Source: an uncultured beta proteobacterium (lineage in GTDB: Bacteria > Pseudomonadota > Gammaproteobacteria > Burkholderiales > Burkholderiaceae_C). From it: 64,000 nt of DNA. Under the pieces are notes generated by a model, which did no database searches, was not told the origin of the DNA, and was given only the letters and a program-made list of their open reading frames with translations. Shown one piece after another: positions 56,035 through 64,000 of the stretch. A program made the position numbers and the translations under genes. Each line of letters starts with the position of its first letter. The first letter of the stretch is position 1. Where the stretch lies: assembly GCA_903876735.1 (NCBI GenBank), contig CAIRAW010000009.1:1-64000 (forward strand), read 5' to 3'.

Positions 56035-58193
56035 TGAAAACCATCCAATACGAACTGCAGGACGGCATCGCCACCGTCACTTTCGACGAACCCAATTCGC
56101 CGGTCAACACCATGTGCCTGCAGTGGCAGCAGGACCTGTCGGACCTGGTGACCCAGGTCGTGAAAGACAAAGACGCGATCAAGGGCATCATCCTGGCCTC
56201 CGCCAAATCGACCTTCTTTGCCGGCGCCGACCTCAAAGGCGCGATGCGGCTCAAGGTGGCCGACGCGAGCGCCATCTTCACCGAAATTGAACTCGTCAAG
56301 AAGAACTTCCGCACGCTGGAGACCCTGGGCAAACCGGTCGTGAGCTGCCTCAACGGCACGGCGCTGGGCGGCGGCTGGGAAGTGGCGCTGATCGGCCACC
56401 ACCGCATCGCCATCGATGACCGCAAGATCCAGTTCGGCCTGCCCGAGGTGACGCTGGGCCTGCTGCCCGGTGCCAGTGGTGTAACCAAGATGACGCGCCA
56501 TCTGGGCCTGATGGGCGCGCAGCCCTACCTGGTCGAAGGCAAACTGTTTTCGCCGCAGGACGCCAAGAGCCTGGGCCTGGTGCATGACTTGGTCAGCCCG
56601 GGACCGGATGCGGCAGCCGAACTCAAAGCCAAAGCACTGGCCTGGATTGCCGCGAATCCAAGCGCACAGCACCCGTGGGAAGTCAAGGGTTACAAGGTGC
56701 CCGGCGGCCTGCCGTCAAGCCCGGCGGTGGCTCAAATGCTGGTGGTGGCACCGGCCATGATCAAGAAGCAGACGCGCGGCCTGTACCCGGCCCCTGAAGC
56801 CATCATGGCCTGCATGGTCGAAGGCCTGCAGGTGGACATCGAGACCGCGCTGCGCATCGAGAGCCGCTACCTGGCCAAGCTCATGACCGGCCCCAATGCG
56901 CGCGCCATGATCAATACCTTCTTCTTCAACCTCAACGCCATCAAAAGCGGGCAATCGCGCCCGGGCAAAGCGCCACGCTTCAAGCCGACCAAGGTCGGCC
57001 TGCTGGGCGCCGGCATGATGGGTGCCGGCATCGCCTACGTGCAAGCCGGCAAGGGCATCGCCACGGTACTCAAGGACGTGAGCCAGGAGAAGGCCGAGGC
57101 CGGCAAGGCCTACAGTGCCAAGCTGACGCAGGCACGCGTTGACAAGGGCCGCATGAGTGCCGAGCAGCAGGAACAACTGCTGGCACGCATCCAGCCCACC
57201 GGACGAGTGCAAGACCTGAAAGACTGCGACCTCATCATCGAAGCCGTGTTCGAGAACCGCGAACTCAAGGCCAGGGTGACGCAGGAAGCAGAGCCGATGC
57301 TCGCCGCCGGCGGCTTCTTTGCCTCCAACACCTCGACACTGCCCATCAGCGGCCTGGCCAAGGCGAGCATCGCGCCCGAGAAGTTCATCGGCATCCACTT
57401 CTTCAGCCCGGTTGACAAGATGAAGCTGGTCGAGATCATTCGCGGCAAGCAGACCAGCGATGAGATGGTGGCGCGTGCCTACGACTATGTGCAGGCGATC
57501 GGCAAAATGCCGATAGTCGTCAACGACTCGCGCGGTTTCTTCACCAGCCGCGTCTTTGGCACTTTCGTCATGGAAGGTGTGGCGATGCTGGGCGAAGGCA
57601 TCCCGGCACCGGCCATCGAGAACGCCGGCATCCAGTGCGGCATGCCGGTCGGACCGCTGGCCGTGCTTGACGAGACAGCGCTGAGCCTGAGCCTGCACGT
57701 GATGGAGCAGACGCGTGCCGATTTCGCTGCCGAAGGCAAGACCTACGTTGCGACACCGGGCGAGTTGCTGGTGGCCGACATGGTGCGCATTCATCAACGT
57801 CCGGGTCGCGCGGGTGGTGCGGGCTTCTACGAATACCCGAAGGAAAAAGGCGCGAAGAAATTCCTCTGGCCGCAGCTCAAACCGCTGTTCGAGAAAGCCG
57901 ATGCGCCCTGGGACATCACCGATCTGAAAGACCGTTTGCTCTACCGCCAGGCGGTCGAGACCGCGCGCTGCCTGAGCGAGAACGTGCTCACCAGCGTGCA
58001 CGAGGCCAACATCGGCTCCATCTTCGGCATCGGCTTTCCGGCCTGGACGGGGGGCGCCATGCAGTTCATCTACGGTATCGGCGTGGACGCTTTCGTCAAA
58101 CGCGCCGATGAACTGGCGGCCCAATTCGGCGCCGGCTTTGCCCTGAGCGACGAGGTCAAGGCCGCCATCGTGCGCTACCAGCCGGTTTATTGA
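56034..58193 (+). CDS. Fatty-acid oxidation complex alpha subunit (FadB/FadJ-like)
   Basis: A 719-residue bifunctional enzyme. The N-terminal enoyl-CoA hydratase (~1-190) has FFAGADLKGA and the catalytic-Glu regions LGGGWEVALIG and FGLPEVTLGLLPGASG. The 3-hydroxyacyl-CoA dehydrogenase (~320-700) has KVGLLGAGMMGAGIAYV, IEAVFENRELK, FIGIHFFSPVDKM and NDSRGFFTSRVF. With the upstream thiolase it carries out the last three beta-oxidation steps. Confidence 0.94.
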   Translation: MKTIQYELQDGIATVTFDEPNSPVNTMCLQWQQDLSDLVTQVVKDKDAIKGIILASAKSTFFAGADLKGAMRLKVADASAIFTEIELVKKNFRTLETLGKPVVSCLNGTALGGGWEVALIGHHRIAIDDRKIQFGLPEVTLGLLPGASGVTKMTRHLGLMGAQPYLVEGKLFSPQDAKSLGLVHDLVSPGPDAAAELKAKALAWIAANPSAQHPWEVKGYKVPGGLPSSPAVAQMLVVAPAMIKKQTRGLYPAPEAIMACMVEGLQVDIETALRIESRYLAKLMTGPNARAMINTFFFNLNAIKSGQSRPGKAPRFKPTKVGLLGAGMMGAGIAYVQAGKGIATVLKDVSQEKAEAGKAYSAKLTQARVDKGRMSAEQQEQLLARIQPTGRVQDLKDCDLIIEAVFENRELKARVTQEAEPMLAAGGFFASNTSTLPISGLAKASIAPEKFIGIHFFSPVDKMKLVEIIRGKQTSDEMVARAYDYVQAIGKMPIVVNDSRGFFTSRVFGTFVMEGVAMLGEGIPAPAIENAGIQCGMPVGPLAVLDETALSLSLHVMEQTRADFAAEGKTYVATPGELLVADMVRIHQRPGRAGGAGFYEYPKEKGAKKFLWPQLKPLFEKADAPWDITDLKDRLLYRQAVETARCLSENVLTSVHEANIGSIFGIGFPAWTGGAMQFIYGIGVDAFVKRADELAAQFGAGFALSDEVKAAIVRYQPVY

Positions 58194-58197
58194 CAGC

Positions 58198-58683
58198 GTG
58201 AAAGCGTCCGTGATCCTGCGCGAACCCGGCCCTGGCGACATGGGCTGGGTGGTGCAGCAGCACGGCGCCATCTACGCCAGCGAATACGGCTGGAACGACG
58301 AATTCGAAGCACTGGTCGCGGGCATTGTTGCCGGCTACATTCGCAAGCGTCAACCGCAATGGGAGCGCTGCTGGATAGCCGAACTCGACGGCCAGCGGGT
58401 CGGCTCGGTCTTCGTCGTGCGCAAATCCAAAACCGTGGCGCAGTTGCGCATGCTGATCCTGACGCCGCTGGCACGCGGCCTGGGTCTCGGTGAACGCCTG
58501 ACCGACGAGTGCCTGGCCTTTGCGCGCGCAAAAGGCTACAAAAAGATGGTGCTCTGGACCAACAGCTGCCTGGACGCGGCGCGCCACATCTATGCCAAGC
58601 GGGGTTTTCAACTGGTCAAGAGCGAGCCCTACCGCGGCTTCGGTCAGGACCTGGTCGGAGAGACCTGGACCCTCACGCTGTGA
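58198..58683 (+). CDS. GNAT acetyltransferase
   Basis: A 161-residue GNAT protein with GDMGWVVQQHGAIYASEYGW at the start, AQLRMLILTPLARGLGLGERL (acetyl-CoA loop ARGLGLG) and ARHIYAKRGFQLVKSE. It resembles the acetyltransferase half of MarR-GNAT proteins, without the MarR part. The start is a GTG 5 nt after fadB; a later ATG (MGWVVQQ) would truncate the family start. Substrate unknown. Confidence 0.85.
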   Translation: MKASVILREPGPGDMGWVVQQHGAIYASEYGWNDEFEALVAGIVAGYIRKRQPQWERCWIAELDGQRVGSVFVVRKSKTVAQLRMLILTPLARGLGLGERLTDECLAFARAKGYKKMVLWTNSCLDAARHIYAKRGFQLVKSEPYRGFGQDLVGETWTLTL

Positions 58684-58707
58684 GACGGGCGCGGTGATAA
58701 TTGCCGC

Positions 58708-59331
58708 ATGAGCGCAAGCCACCCATCACCCGAAAACACAAGCGCTGCGCCGCAGCGACCAGCCCCCCAATCCATCACCGACCTGTTCTGGTCCTTCACC
58801 GGCCTGGCGCTACAGGGTTTTGGCGGCGTCGTCGCCATCGTGCAGCGTGAGATGGTCGAAAAAAAGCAGTGGCTGACACGCGAGGAGTTCGTCGAGGACT
58901 GGGCCGTCGCGCAGATCCTGCCAGGACCGAACGTGGTCAACCTCTCGCTGATGATCGGCGACCGCTACTTCGGGATGCGCGGCGCGCTGGCGGCGCTGGC
59001 CGGCATGCTGACTTTTCCGCTGCTGATCGTGCTGACGCTGGCCGTCATTTTTGCCGGAATTTCCGATAATGGCGGCGTTGCGGGTGCGCTGCGCGGCATG
59101 GGCGCGGTGGCAGCCGGCCTGATCGCCGCCACGGGTCTCAAACTGGCGGGCGCGCTGCAGAAGAACGTCATGGGCATGCTGGCCTGCTGGTTGCTGGCGG
59201 CGCTGACTTTCATTGCCATTGCCATCCTGCGCGTGCCGCTTGCATGGGTGCTGCTCTGCTTTGGCGGCGCAGCCTGCGTCTGGGCCTACCGGCAACTGGG
59301 ACGCCACCGGGTCATGGGAGTCGATTCATGA
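58708..59331 (+). CDS. Chromate transporter subunit, N-half type
   Basis: A 207-residue membrane protein of the short-chain CHR family. ALQGFGGVVAIVQREMVE, KQWLTREEFVEDWAVAQILPGPNVVNLSLMIG and about five hydrophobic helices match ChrA halves. Short-chain CHR proteins work in pairs; the next gene encodes the partner and overlaps by 4 nt. It exports chromate in characterised pairs. Confidence 0.9.
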   Translation: MSASHPSPENTSAAPQRPAPQSITDLFWSFTGLALQGFGGVVAIVQREMVEKKQWLTREEFVEDWAVAQILPGPNVVNLSLMIGDRYFGMRGALAALAGMLTFPLLIVLTLAVIFAGISDNGGVAGALRGMGAVAAGLIAATGLKLAGALQKNVMGMLACWLLAALTFIAIAILRVPLAWVLLCFGGAACVWAYRQLGRHRVMGVDS

Positions 59332-59906
59332 CAGTGACCATGACGCTGGGCGACTGGTTGGCGCTGCTCGGCCACTTTCTGTCACTGTCGCTGCTTTCGA
59401 TCGGCGGCGTCATTACGGCCGCACCCGATATGCATCGCTACCTGGTGGAGCAACGCCACTGGCTGAGCGATGCCCAATTCACCTCCTCAATCGCACTGGC
59501 ACAAGCCGCTCCCGGCCCCAACGTGCTGTTCATCGCGCTGATGGGCTGGAACATCGGCATGAATGCCGGCAGCAATCACTGGCCCTATGCAGCACTGGGC
59601 ATGTTGCTGGCGATGATCGGCATCCTGGTGCCCAGCACGACACTGACCTTTGTGGCCGCACGCTGGGGGCATCAAAACCGTGAACTGCGCGCTGTGCGCG
59701 CCTTCAAGCAGGGCATGGCGCCGATCGTGATCGCGCTGCTGATCGCCACCGGCTGGATTCTGGCCAGCAGCCAGGGCAGCACCTGGAATAACTGGCCGCT
59801 GTGGCTGCTCACCGGCGTCACCGCCCTGCTGGTCTGGCGCACGCGCATCCACATGCTGTGGCTGCTGGCCGCTGGCGGAGTACTCGGCTGGTTCGGCTGG
59901 ATTTGA
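59328..59906 (+). CDS. Chromate transporter subunit, C-half type
   Basis: A 192-residue partner of the preceding gene. LLSIGGVITAAPDMHRYLVE, QRHWLSDAQFTSSIALAQ and AAPGPNVLFIALMGWN repeat the CHR signature with the second-half variant, followed by about four hydrophobic helices. Start MTVTMTLGD at 59328 overlaps the first gene (ATGA). Confidence 0.9.
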   Translation: MTVTMTLGDWLALLGHFLSLSLLSIGGVITAAPDMHRYLVEQRHWLSDAQFTSSIALAQAAPGPNVLFIALMGWNIGMNAGSNHWPYAALGMLLAMIGILVPSTTLTFVAARWGHQNRELRAVRAFKQGMAPIVIALLIATGWILASSQGSTWNNWPLWLLTGVTALLVWRTRIHMLWLLAAGGVLGWFGWI

Positions 59907-59924
59907 GCGCGGACGCTATACGCG

Positions 59925-60587
59925 CTAGCTGTACCAGCGCACAAACTCGTCGAGCCCGGCGCGTGAACTCTGGTAGCTGTTGAGCTTGGCATCCGGATCG
60001 GGATAACCTAGCGATAGCCCCAGCATCAGCCGCTTGCTGTCGGAAACGCCCAGAAAATCACGCACCGCATCCGGGTAATGTGTCAGCGAGGCCTGCAGGC
60101 AGGTGCCCAGACCGAGCCCGTGCGCCGCCAGCGCCAGGGTTTGCGTAAAAAGCCCGAGGTCGAAAGTGGACCACTCGCTCAGCGATTGGTCCAGCCACAA
60201 AAACAGAACGCAGGGCGCGCCAAAGAACTGGTAGTTCATCAACCGCAAACCGTCGCGGGCAGCATGGTCGTCACGCTCGATTTCAAGCGCCTTGAAACGC
60301 CGGGCGTTGTGCTCACCGGCGCGCCGCGCCAGGTCCGCCGGCCATTGCGCTGGCGCGATCACGTCCGGCTTGCCCGCAAGGCCGGCCTGGGCCAGCGCAT
60401 GAAGCGCCTGACCGAGCGCCTCGCGCTTGGCGCCGGTGACCACCGTCACCTCCCACGGTTGCGTATTGGTGTAGGACGGACTGCACGCAGCGGCAGCCAG
60501 CAGTCTGCGCAATGTCGCTTCGGAAACCGGATTGGACTTGAAACCCCGCACGCTTCTGCGGGTTTCGATAGCTTGCAGCAATTCCAT
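59925..60587 (-). CDS. Nitroreductase-family FMN oxidoreductase
   Basis: A 220-residue nitroreductase. ETRRSVRGFKSNPVSEATL and AACSPSYTNTQPWEVTVV form the FMN phosphate site; LGLGTCLQASLTHYPDAVR and LSLGYPDPDAKLN close the fold. It may reduce nitroaromatics, quinones or an unknown flavin-linked substrate. It converges with the chromate transporter genes and diverges from the isocitrate dehydrogenase. Confidence 0.9.
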   Translation of the reverse strand: MELLQAIETRRSVRGFKSNPVSEATLRRLLAAAACSPSYTNTQPWEVTVVTGAKREALGQALHALAQAGLAGKPDVIAPAQWPADLARRAGEHNARRFKALEIERDDHAARDGLRLMNYQFFGAPCVLFLWLDQSLSEWSTFDLGLFTQTLALAAHGLGLGTCLQASLTHYPDAVRDFLGVSDSKRLMLGLSLGYPDPDAKLNSYQSSRAGLDEFVRWYS

Positions 60588-60709
60588 GTTGAAAACTCCG
60601 TGATGATGCCCGCCAGCTTAGCAGCAGGCCGCATCCGGAGTGGTCAAAGCAGTTTTCCGGCGACCGACCGATAATCCCCCGCTTGTCCAAGCCTGCGAAA
60701 GACCCAAAA

Positions 60710-61741
60710 ATGTCAAAAACCATTCCCGTCACCCTGATCCCCGGCGACGGCATCGGCCCTGAAATCGTTGACGCCACGCTGAGCGCGCTCGACGCACTGG
60801 GTGCACCCTTCGAATGGGATCGCCAGATCGCCGGTCTCGGCGGCATCAAGACTGCGGGCGACCCCCTGCCCGCCGCAACGCTTGACAGCATCCGGCGCAC
60901 CCGACTCGCGCTCAAGGGCCCGCTGGAGACGCCGTCCGGTGGCGGCTACCGCTCGTCGAATGTGCGCCTGCGCGAAGAATTCCAGCTCTACGCCAACCTG
61001 CGTCCGGCGCGCACCATCATCCCCGGTGGACGTTTTGACAAGATTGACCTGGTCGTGGTGCGCGAGAACCTGGAAGGCCTCTACATCGGCCATGAACACT
61101 ACATTCCGATCGATGACGACCCGCACGCCGTTGCCATGGCCACCGGCATCAACACCCGTGCCGGCAGCCGGCGTCTGCTGGAATACGCGTTCGAGCACGC
61201 CATCGCGACCGGGCGCAAGAAGGTCACCCTGGTGCACAAGGCCAACATCATGAAGGCGCTGACCGGCCTCTTCCTGGAAACCGGCGTCGACCTGTACGAG
61301 CGCAAGTACAAGGGCCGTTTCGAACTCGAGACCGTGATCGTCGACGCTTGCGCCATGAAACTGGTACTCAACCCCTGGCAGTTCGACATGATCGTTACAA
61401 CCAATCTGTTCGGCGACATCCTGTCGGATCTGGTCGCCGGACTGGTCGGCGGATTGGGCATGGCGCCGGGCGCCAACATCGGCGCTGACGCCGCCATGTT
61501 CGAGGCCGTGCACGGCTCGGCGCCCGATATTGCCGGCAAGGGCATTGCCAACCCGACCGCCCTGCTGCTGGCTGCAGCCATGATGCTGGAACACTGCAAA
61601 ATGCCAGACCTGGCCCAGCGCCTGCGCCAGGCGATCGACGAAACGCTCAACCTCGACAAGGTGCGCACCGGCGACCTCGGCGGCAGCGCCAGCACCGCCG
61701 CGTTCACGCAAGCCTTGGTGAGTCGGATCAAGAACCGCTAA
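60710..61741 (+). CDS. NAD-dependent isocitrate dehydrogenase
   Basis: A 343-residue decarboxylating beta-hydroxyacid dehydrogenase. The start MSKTIPVTLIPGDGIGPEIV, substrate loop TPSGGGYRSSNVRLREEFQLYANLRPAR and VHGSAPDIAGKGIANPTALLLAAAMMLEH are present. It is the short NAD-type isocitrate dehydrogenase rather than the NADP Icd; 3-isopropylmalate dehydrogenase is the main alternative and is less likely given the YRSSN loop. An ideal terminator follows. Confidence 0.88.
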   Translation: MSKTIPVTLIPGDGIGPEIVDATLSALDALGAPFEWDRQIAGLGGIKTAGDPLPAATLDSIRRTRLALKGPLETPSGGGYRSSNVRLREEFQLYANLRPARTIIPGGRFDKIDLVVVRENLEGLYIGHEHYIPIDDDPHAVAMATGINTRAGSRRLLEYAFEHAIATGRKKVTLVHKANIMKALTGLFLETGVDLYERKYKGRFELETVIVDACAMKLVLNPWQFDMIVTTNLFGDILSDLVAGLVGGLGMAPGANIGADAAMFEAVHGSAPDIAGKGIANPTALLLAAAMMLEHCKMPDLAQRLRQAIDETLNLDKVRTGDLGGSASTAAFTQALVSRIKNR

Positions 61742-61750
61742 AGCCCGCCT

Positions 61751-61788
61751 GCGCCGAATCACCCGGTCCAGGTTGATTCGGCGCTTTT
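61751..61788 (+). terminator. Rho-independent terminator after isocitrate dehydrogenase
   Basis: An 11-bp perfect stem (GCGCCGAATCA/TGATTCGGCGC) with a 12-nt loop is followed by four T, 9 nt after the stop codon. Confidence 0.9.
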
Positions 61789-61844
61789 CAGTATGATCTC
61801 GGGTTAGGGAAGTAACAATAAATAACATCAACAGAACCGCCACC

Positions 61845-62639
61845 ATGACCGCCCGTTACCTCCTTGCCTTCCTGCTAGCCCTGGGCTTTCTGTGCCCGGC
61901 CAGCGTCGCTGCCGCCGCCTGCGCACGCCCTTACACGCTGGCGCTGCACGATCACGGGCTGCTTTATTCCGCAGGCACCGACAGCGGTATTGACAAGGAT
62001 GTCGCCGATGAATTGATCCGGCGCAGCGGCTGCAAAGTAACCGTGAGCCTGATGCCGCGCGCCCGCATCTGGCAGCTGATCGAGTCCGGCGCACTGGACT
62101 TCAGCCTGTCGGGCATCAGCAACCCGGAGCGCGACCGCTTTGCCGGTTTCGCTTGGTACTTCAGCAACAAGTACTACCTGCTGGTGCGCAAGGATTCGGG
62201 CGTACAGAGCCTGCCCGATTTCGAACACAATGAAAAATTCCAGCTTGGCACCATCCGCAGCTTTCGCTACAGCGCAAGCGCCAACCAACTGGTCGACCAG
62301 TTGCAGGCCGTCAACCGCGTCAGCCAATCCGGTGGGCTGGCCCCCCTGTACAAGACCTTGATGCTCAACCAGATCCAGGGCATGATCATCGAGCCCTTTG
62401 ATTTTCCGGCGCTGGAAGAAAAGGCCATTCGCGACATCACCACGGTTGTGGAGTTCAACGACCCATCGGTTCCGCATGGACTGATCATGTCGAAGAAGTC
62501 GCTCCCACCCGCTGAACAGGCGCAGTGGCATACACTGATCAACGGCATGCGCAGCGACGGCAGCATGCGCCGGATCTTCGAGAAGTACTTCAAGCCAGCT
62601 TTGGCGGCGGCCATGGTGGACTTCCAGCCCGCGCTGTGA
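61845..62639 (+). CDS. Periplasmic solute-binding protein, family 3
   Basis: A 264-residue binding protein. A signal peptide is at ~1-25 (LLAFLLALGFLCPASVAA). The type 3 binding fold follows: YTLALHDHGLLYS, GIDKDVADELIRRSGC, RIWQLIESGALDFSLSGIS, FAWYFSNKYYLLVRKDSG and AEQAQWHTLINGMRSDGSM. No ABC permease or ATPase lies beside it. Its stop overlaps the start of a CHASE-GGDEF gene by 4 nt (GTGA), so it is probably a receptor subunit rather than a transporter part. Confidence 0.9.
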   Translation: MTARYLLAFLLALGFLCPASVAAAACARPYTLALHDHGLLYSAGTDSGIDKDVADELIRRSGCKVTVSLMPRARIWQLIESGALDFSLSGISNPERDRFAGFAWYFSNKYYLLVRKDSGVQSLPDFEHNEKFQLGTIRSFRYSASANQLVDQLQAVNRVSQSGGLAPLYKTLMLNQIQGMIIEPFDFPALEEKAIRDITTVVEFNDPSVPHGLIMSKKSLPPAEQAQWHTLINGMRSDGSMRRIFEKYFKPALAAAMVDFQPAL

Positions 62640-64000
62640 CGTTCGCGCACCCGACCAGGGCAGCAAGGACCCTGCTGCACCTGCTCCCCTGGCTGATTCT
62701 TGTTGCCACGCTCGGCCTGACCTGGGCGGTCTGGGATCACGATCGCGTCAGCAGTCGCAAAGCCTTGCGCGCCGAATTTGATTTCGCCTTGCGTGAAACC
62801 GTGAGCGGCATCGAGCAGCGCATGGCTTCCTACGAACAAATGCTGCGCGGCGTTCAGGGCTTGCTGGCGACAACAGATCTGATGAACCAGAAGGCGATAC
62901 ACGATTATGTTGAAACGCTGCGACTCGATGCCAATTTTTCCGGCCTTCAGGTCATCGGAATCGCGCGGCGCATTCCAGCGCAAGACAAGGCAGCGCATGT
63001 GGCGCTCATGCGCCAGCGCGGAATACCGGACTACGCGATTCACCCCGAAAGCGGAAATGAAACCCATGCCGTCGTCGTTCAGCGTGAGCCGGCAGCGAGC
63101 CGCAGCAAAGCCCTGCATGGCCTCGACATCTGGCCCGAGCCGGTGCGACGGCTTGCCATGGAGAAAGCCCGTGATTCGGGCATGGCGGCCATCACCAGCA
63201 AGGTGCAACTGGCGATCGATAGCGCAGACCAGGCGCCCCCGAGCTTCATCATGTACCTGCCGGTTTTTGCCCCCGATCAGCCACGCGACACGGTTGCGCA
63301 GCGCCGCACACACCTGATTGGCTGGGTTTATGCCGCCTTTCACATGAGTGACTTCATGGCCAGCCTGTACGGCAAACAGTCACCCGGACTCGCGCTTGCG
63401 ATTTACGACGACGTCAACCCGAACCCGCAGAACCTGCTTTACCGCACAGCAGATGCCACAGAACAGCGATCGCCCGGCAGCGCAGCACCGTTGACCGCCA
63501 AGGAATACATGGTCGTCGCCGGCCACAGCTGGACACTGTCGCTGGCCACGCAAAGCGAGTTCGAAGACCGCTTTGGTCGCAGCGCGGCAACCGTGATCGG
63601 CGCGGCCGGTGCCGGCCTGAGCCTGTCGCTGGCCTTGCTCGTCTGGTTCATGGTCACGGGGCGCGAGCGTGCCCTGCGGCTGGCAGCGCAGATGACTGAA
63701 GAATTGCGCCACATGGCGCAGCACGACAGCCTGACCCATCTGCCCAATCGCGCGCTGTTCAGTGACCGCCTGAACCAGGAACTGGCGCGCGCCCGGCGCA
63801 ATGACGGCCGTTGCGCCCTGATGTTTCTGGACCTTGATGACTTCAAGCAAGTCAACGACAACTTCGGCCACATCGTGGGCGATCACATGCTGCTTGAGTT
63901 TGCGCAGCGACTGCAGGCTTGCGTTCGCGCCGCCGACACAGTGGGCCGCATGGGCGGCGACGAATTCGTAGTCCTGATGCCGGAATTGAAAGAGTCGAGC
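62636..64000 (+). CDS. CHASE-GGDEF membrane diguanylate cyclase (3' end outside window)
   Basis: The first 455 residues of a larger protein that continues past the window. TM1 lies at ~14-34, a periplasmic CHASE sensor at ~55-300 (ASYEQMLRGVQGLLATT, FSGLQVIGIARRIP, YLPVFAP) and TM2 near 322-342. The GGDEF domain has MFLDLDDFKQVND and an intact GGDEF at 440-444. The inhibitory site is R431-x-x-D434, five residues before it. An EAL domain may follow beyond the end. The GTG start at 62636 overlaps the binding-protein stop. Confidence 0.92.
   Translation, partial: MTFAHPTRAARTLLHLLPWLILVATLGLTWAVWDHDRVSSRKALRAEFDFALRETVSGIEQRMASYEQMLRGVQGLLATTDLMNQKAIHDYVETLRLDANFSGLQVIGIARRIPAQDKAAHVALMRQRGIPDYAIHPESGNETHAVVVQREPAASRSKALHGLDIWPEPVRRLAMEKARDSGMAAITSKVQLAIDSADQAPPSFIMYLPVFAPDQPRDTVAQRRTHLIGWVYAAFHMSDFMASLYGKQSPGLALAIYDDVNPNPQNLLYRTADATEQRSPGSAAPLTAKEYMVVAGHSWTLSLATQSEFEDRFGRSAATVIGAAGAGLSLSLALLVWFMVTGRERALRLAAQMTEELRHMAQHDSLTHLPNRALFSDRLNQELARARRNDGRCALMFLDLDDFKQVNDNFGHIVGDHMLLEFAQRLQACVRAADTVGRMGGDEFVVLMPELKESS

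Noticed and set aside
56715-58271. A 518-residue minus-strand frame opposite fadB
   Set aside because: Shadow of the fadB-like gene; rich in His/Gly/Leu repeats typical of antisense GC-rich frames.

Overview
The window is GC-rich chromosomal DNA from a betaproteobacterium. Gene content and protein style point to Burkholderiales, most likely Comamonadaceae (Rhodoferax or Polaromonas-like). This is inferred from the FlhC/MotC type flagellar genes, the TolB-Pal-CpoB, RsfS-NadD-HemF-PurD and OmpR-EnvZ arrangements, and the many PAS/GGDEF signalling proteins. No rRNA operon, CRISPR array or intact insertion sequence was seen.

Layout. 1-1715 is the edge of an integrated element. A tyrosine integrase (58-1368) lies beside a 47-bp 3' fragment of a tRNA-Asn gene that starts in the anticodon loop, so the rest of the element lies to the left of the window. 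1814-4094 holds a DUF3024 remnant, an unusual fusion of a flavin-reductase-like domain with an ElaA-like acetyltransferase, a small unknown protein, a MazG-like pyrophosphohydrolase and a 2[4Fe-4S] ferredoxin. 4334-8554 is a very large CHASE-PAS hybrid kinase. 8605-11174 is a flagellar/chemotaxis graveyard: the 3' part of cheA and the 3' part of flhC are joined head to tail of opposite strands at about 9546/9547, followed by an N-terminally truncated motC and an intact motD. 11182-16806 carries a nucleotide-sugar dehydratase, a diguanylate cyclase and a NarL-type two-component pair. Then come tRNA-Lys, tcdA and cpoB-pal-tolB, and an envelope polysaccharide block (two GT2, one GT4, an O-antigen-ligase-like protein, MsbA and a NodB deacetylase; 20431-27190).

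27212-34203 is one long minus-strand housekeeping run (rng, maf, rlmH, rsfS, nadD, hemF, purD, yebC), with upp and sbcB beyond it. After a low-GC acetyltransferase island and relA come an alpha/beta hydrolase and a plus-strand operon of 3-hydroxybutyrate dehydrogenase, iron alcohol dehydrogenase and succinate-semialdehyde dehydrogenase. Together these could route 3- and 4-hydroxybutyrate, for example from stored polyester, into central metabolism. ompR-envZ, a YgiQ radical SAM protein and a receiver plus GGDEF-EAL pair follow.

52073-64000 contains an acyltransferase, a MOSC protein, divergent beta-oxidation genes (acyl-CoA dehydrogenase versus thiolase-fadB), a two-subunit chromate transporter, a nitroreductase and an NAD-type isocitrate dehydrogenase. 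It ends with a periplasmic solute-binding protein translationally coupled to a CHASE-GGDEF protein that runs off the end.

The most interesting signals are the exact cheA/flhC scar showing loss of motility while c-di-GMP genes remain abundant, the coupled binding-protein/diguanylate-cyclase pair, the hydroxybutyrate locus, the tRNA-Asn attachment site with arm-type repeats, and a ribosome-silencing factor with a histone-like basic tail. I did not find a clear, wholly undescribed multi-gene system.
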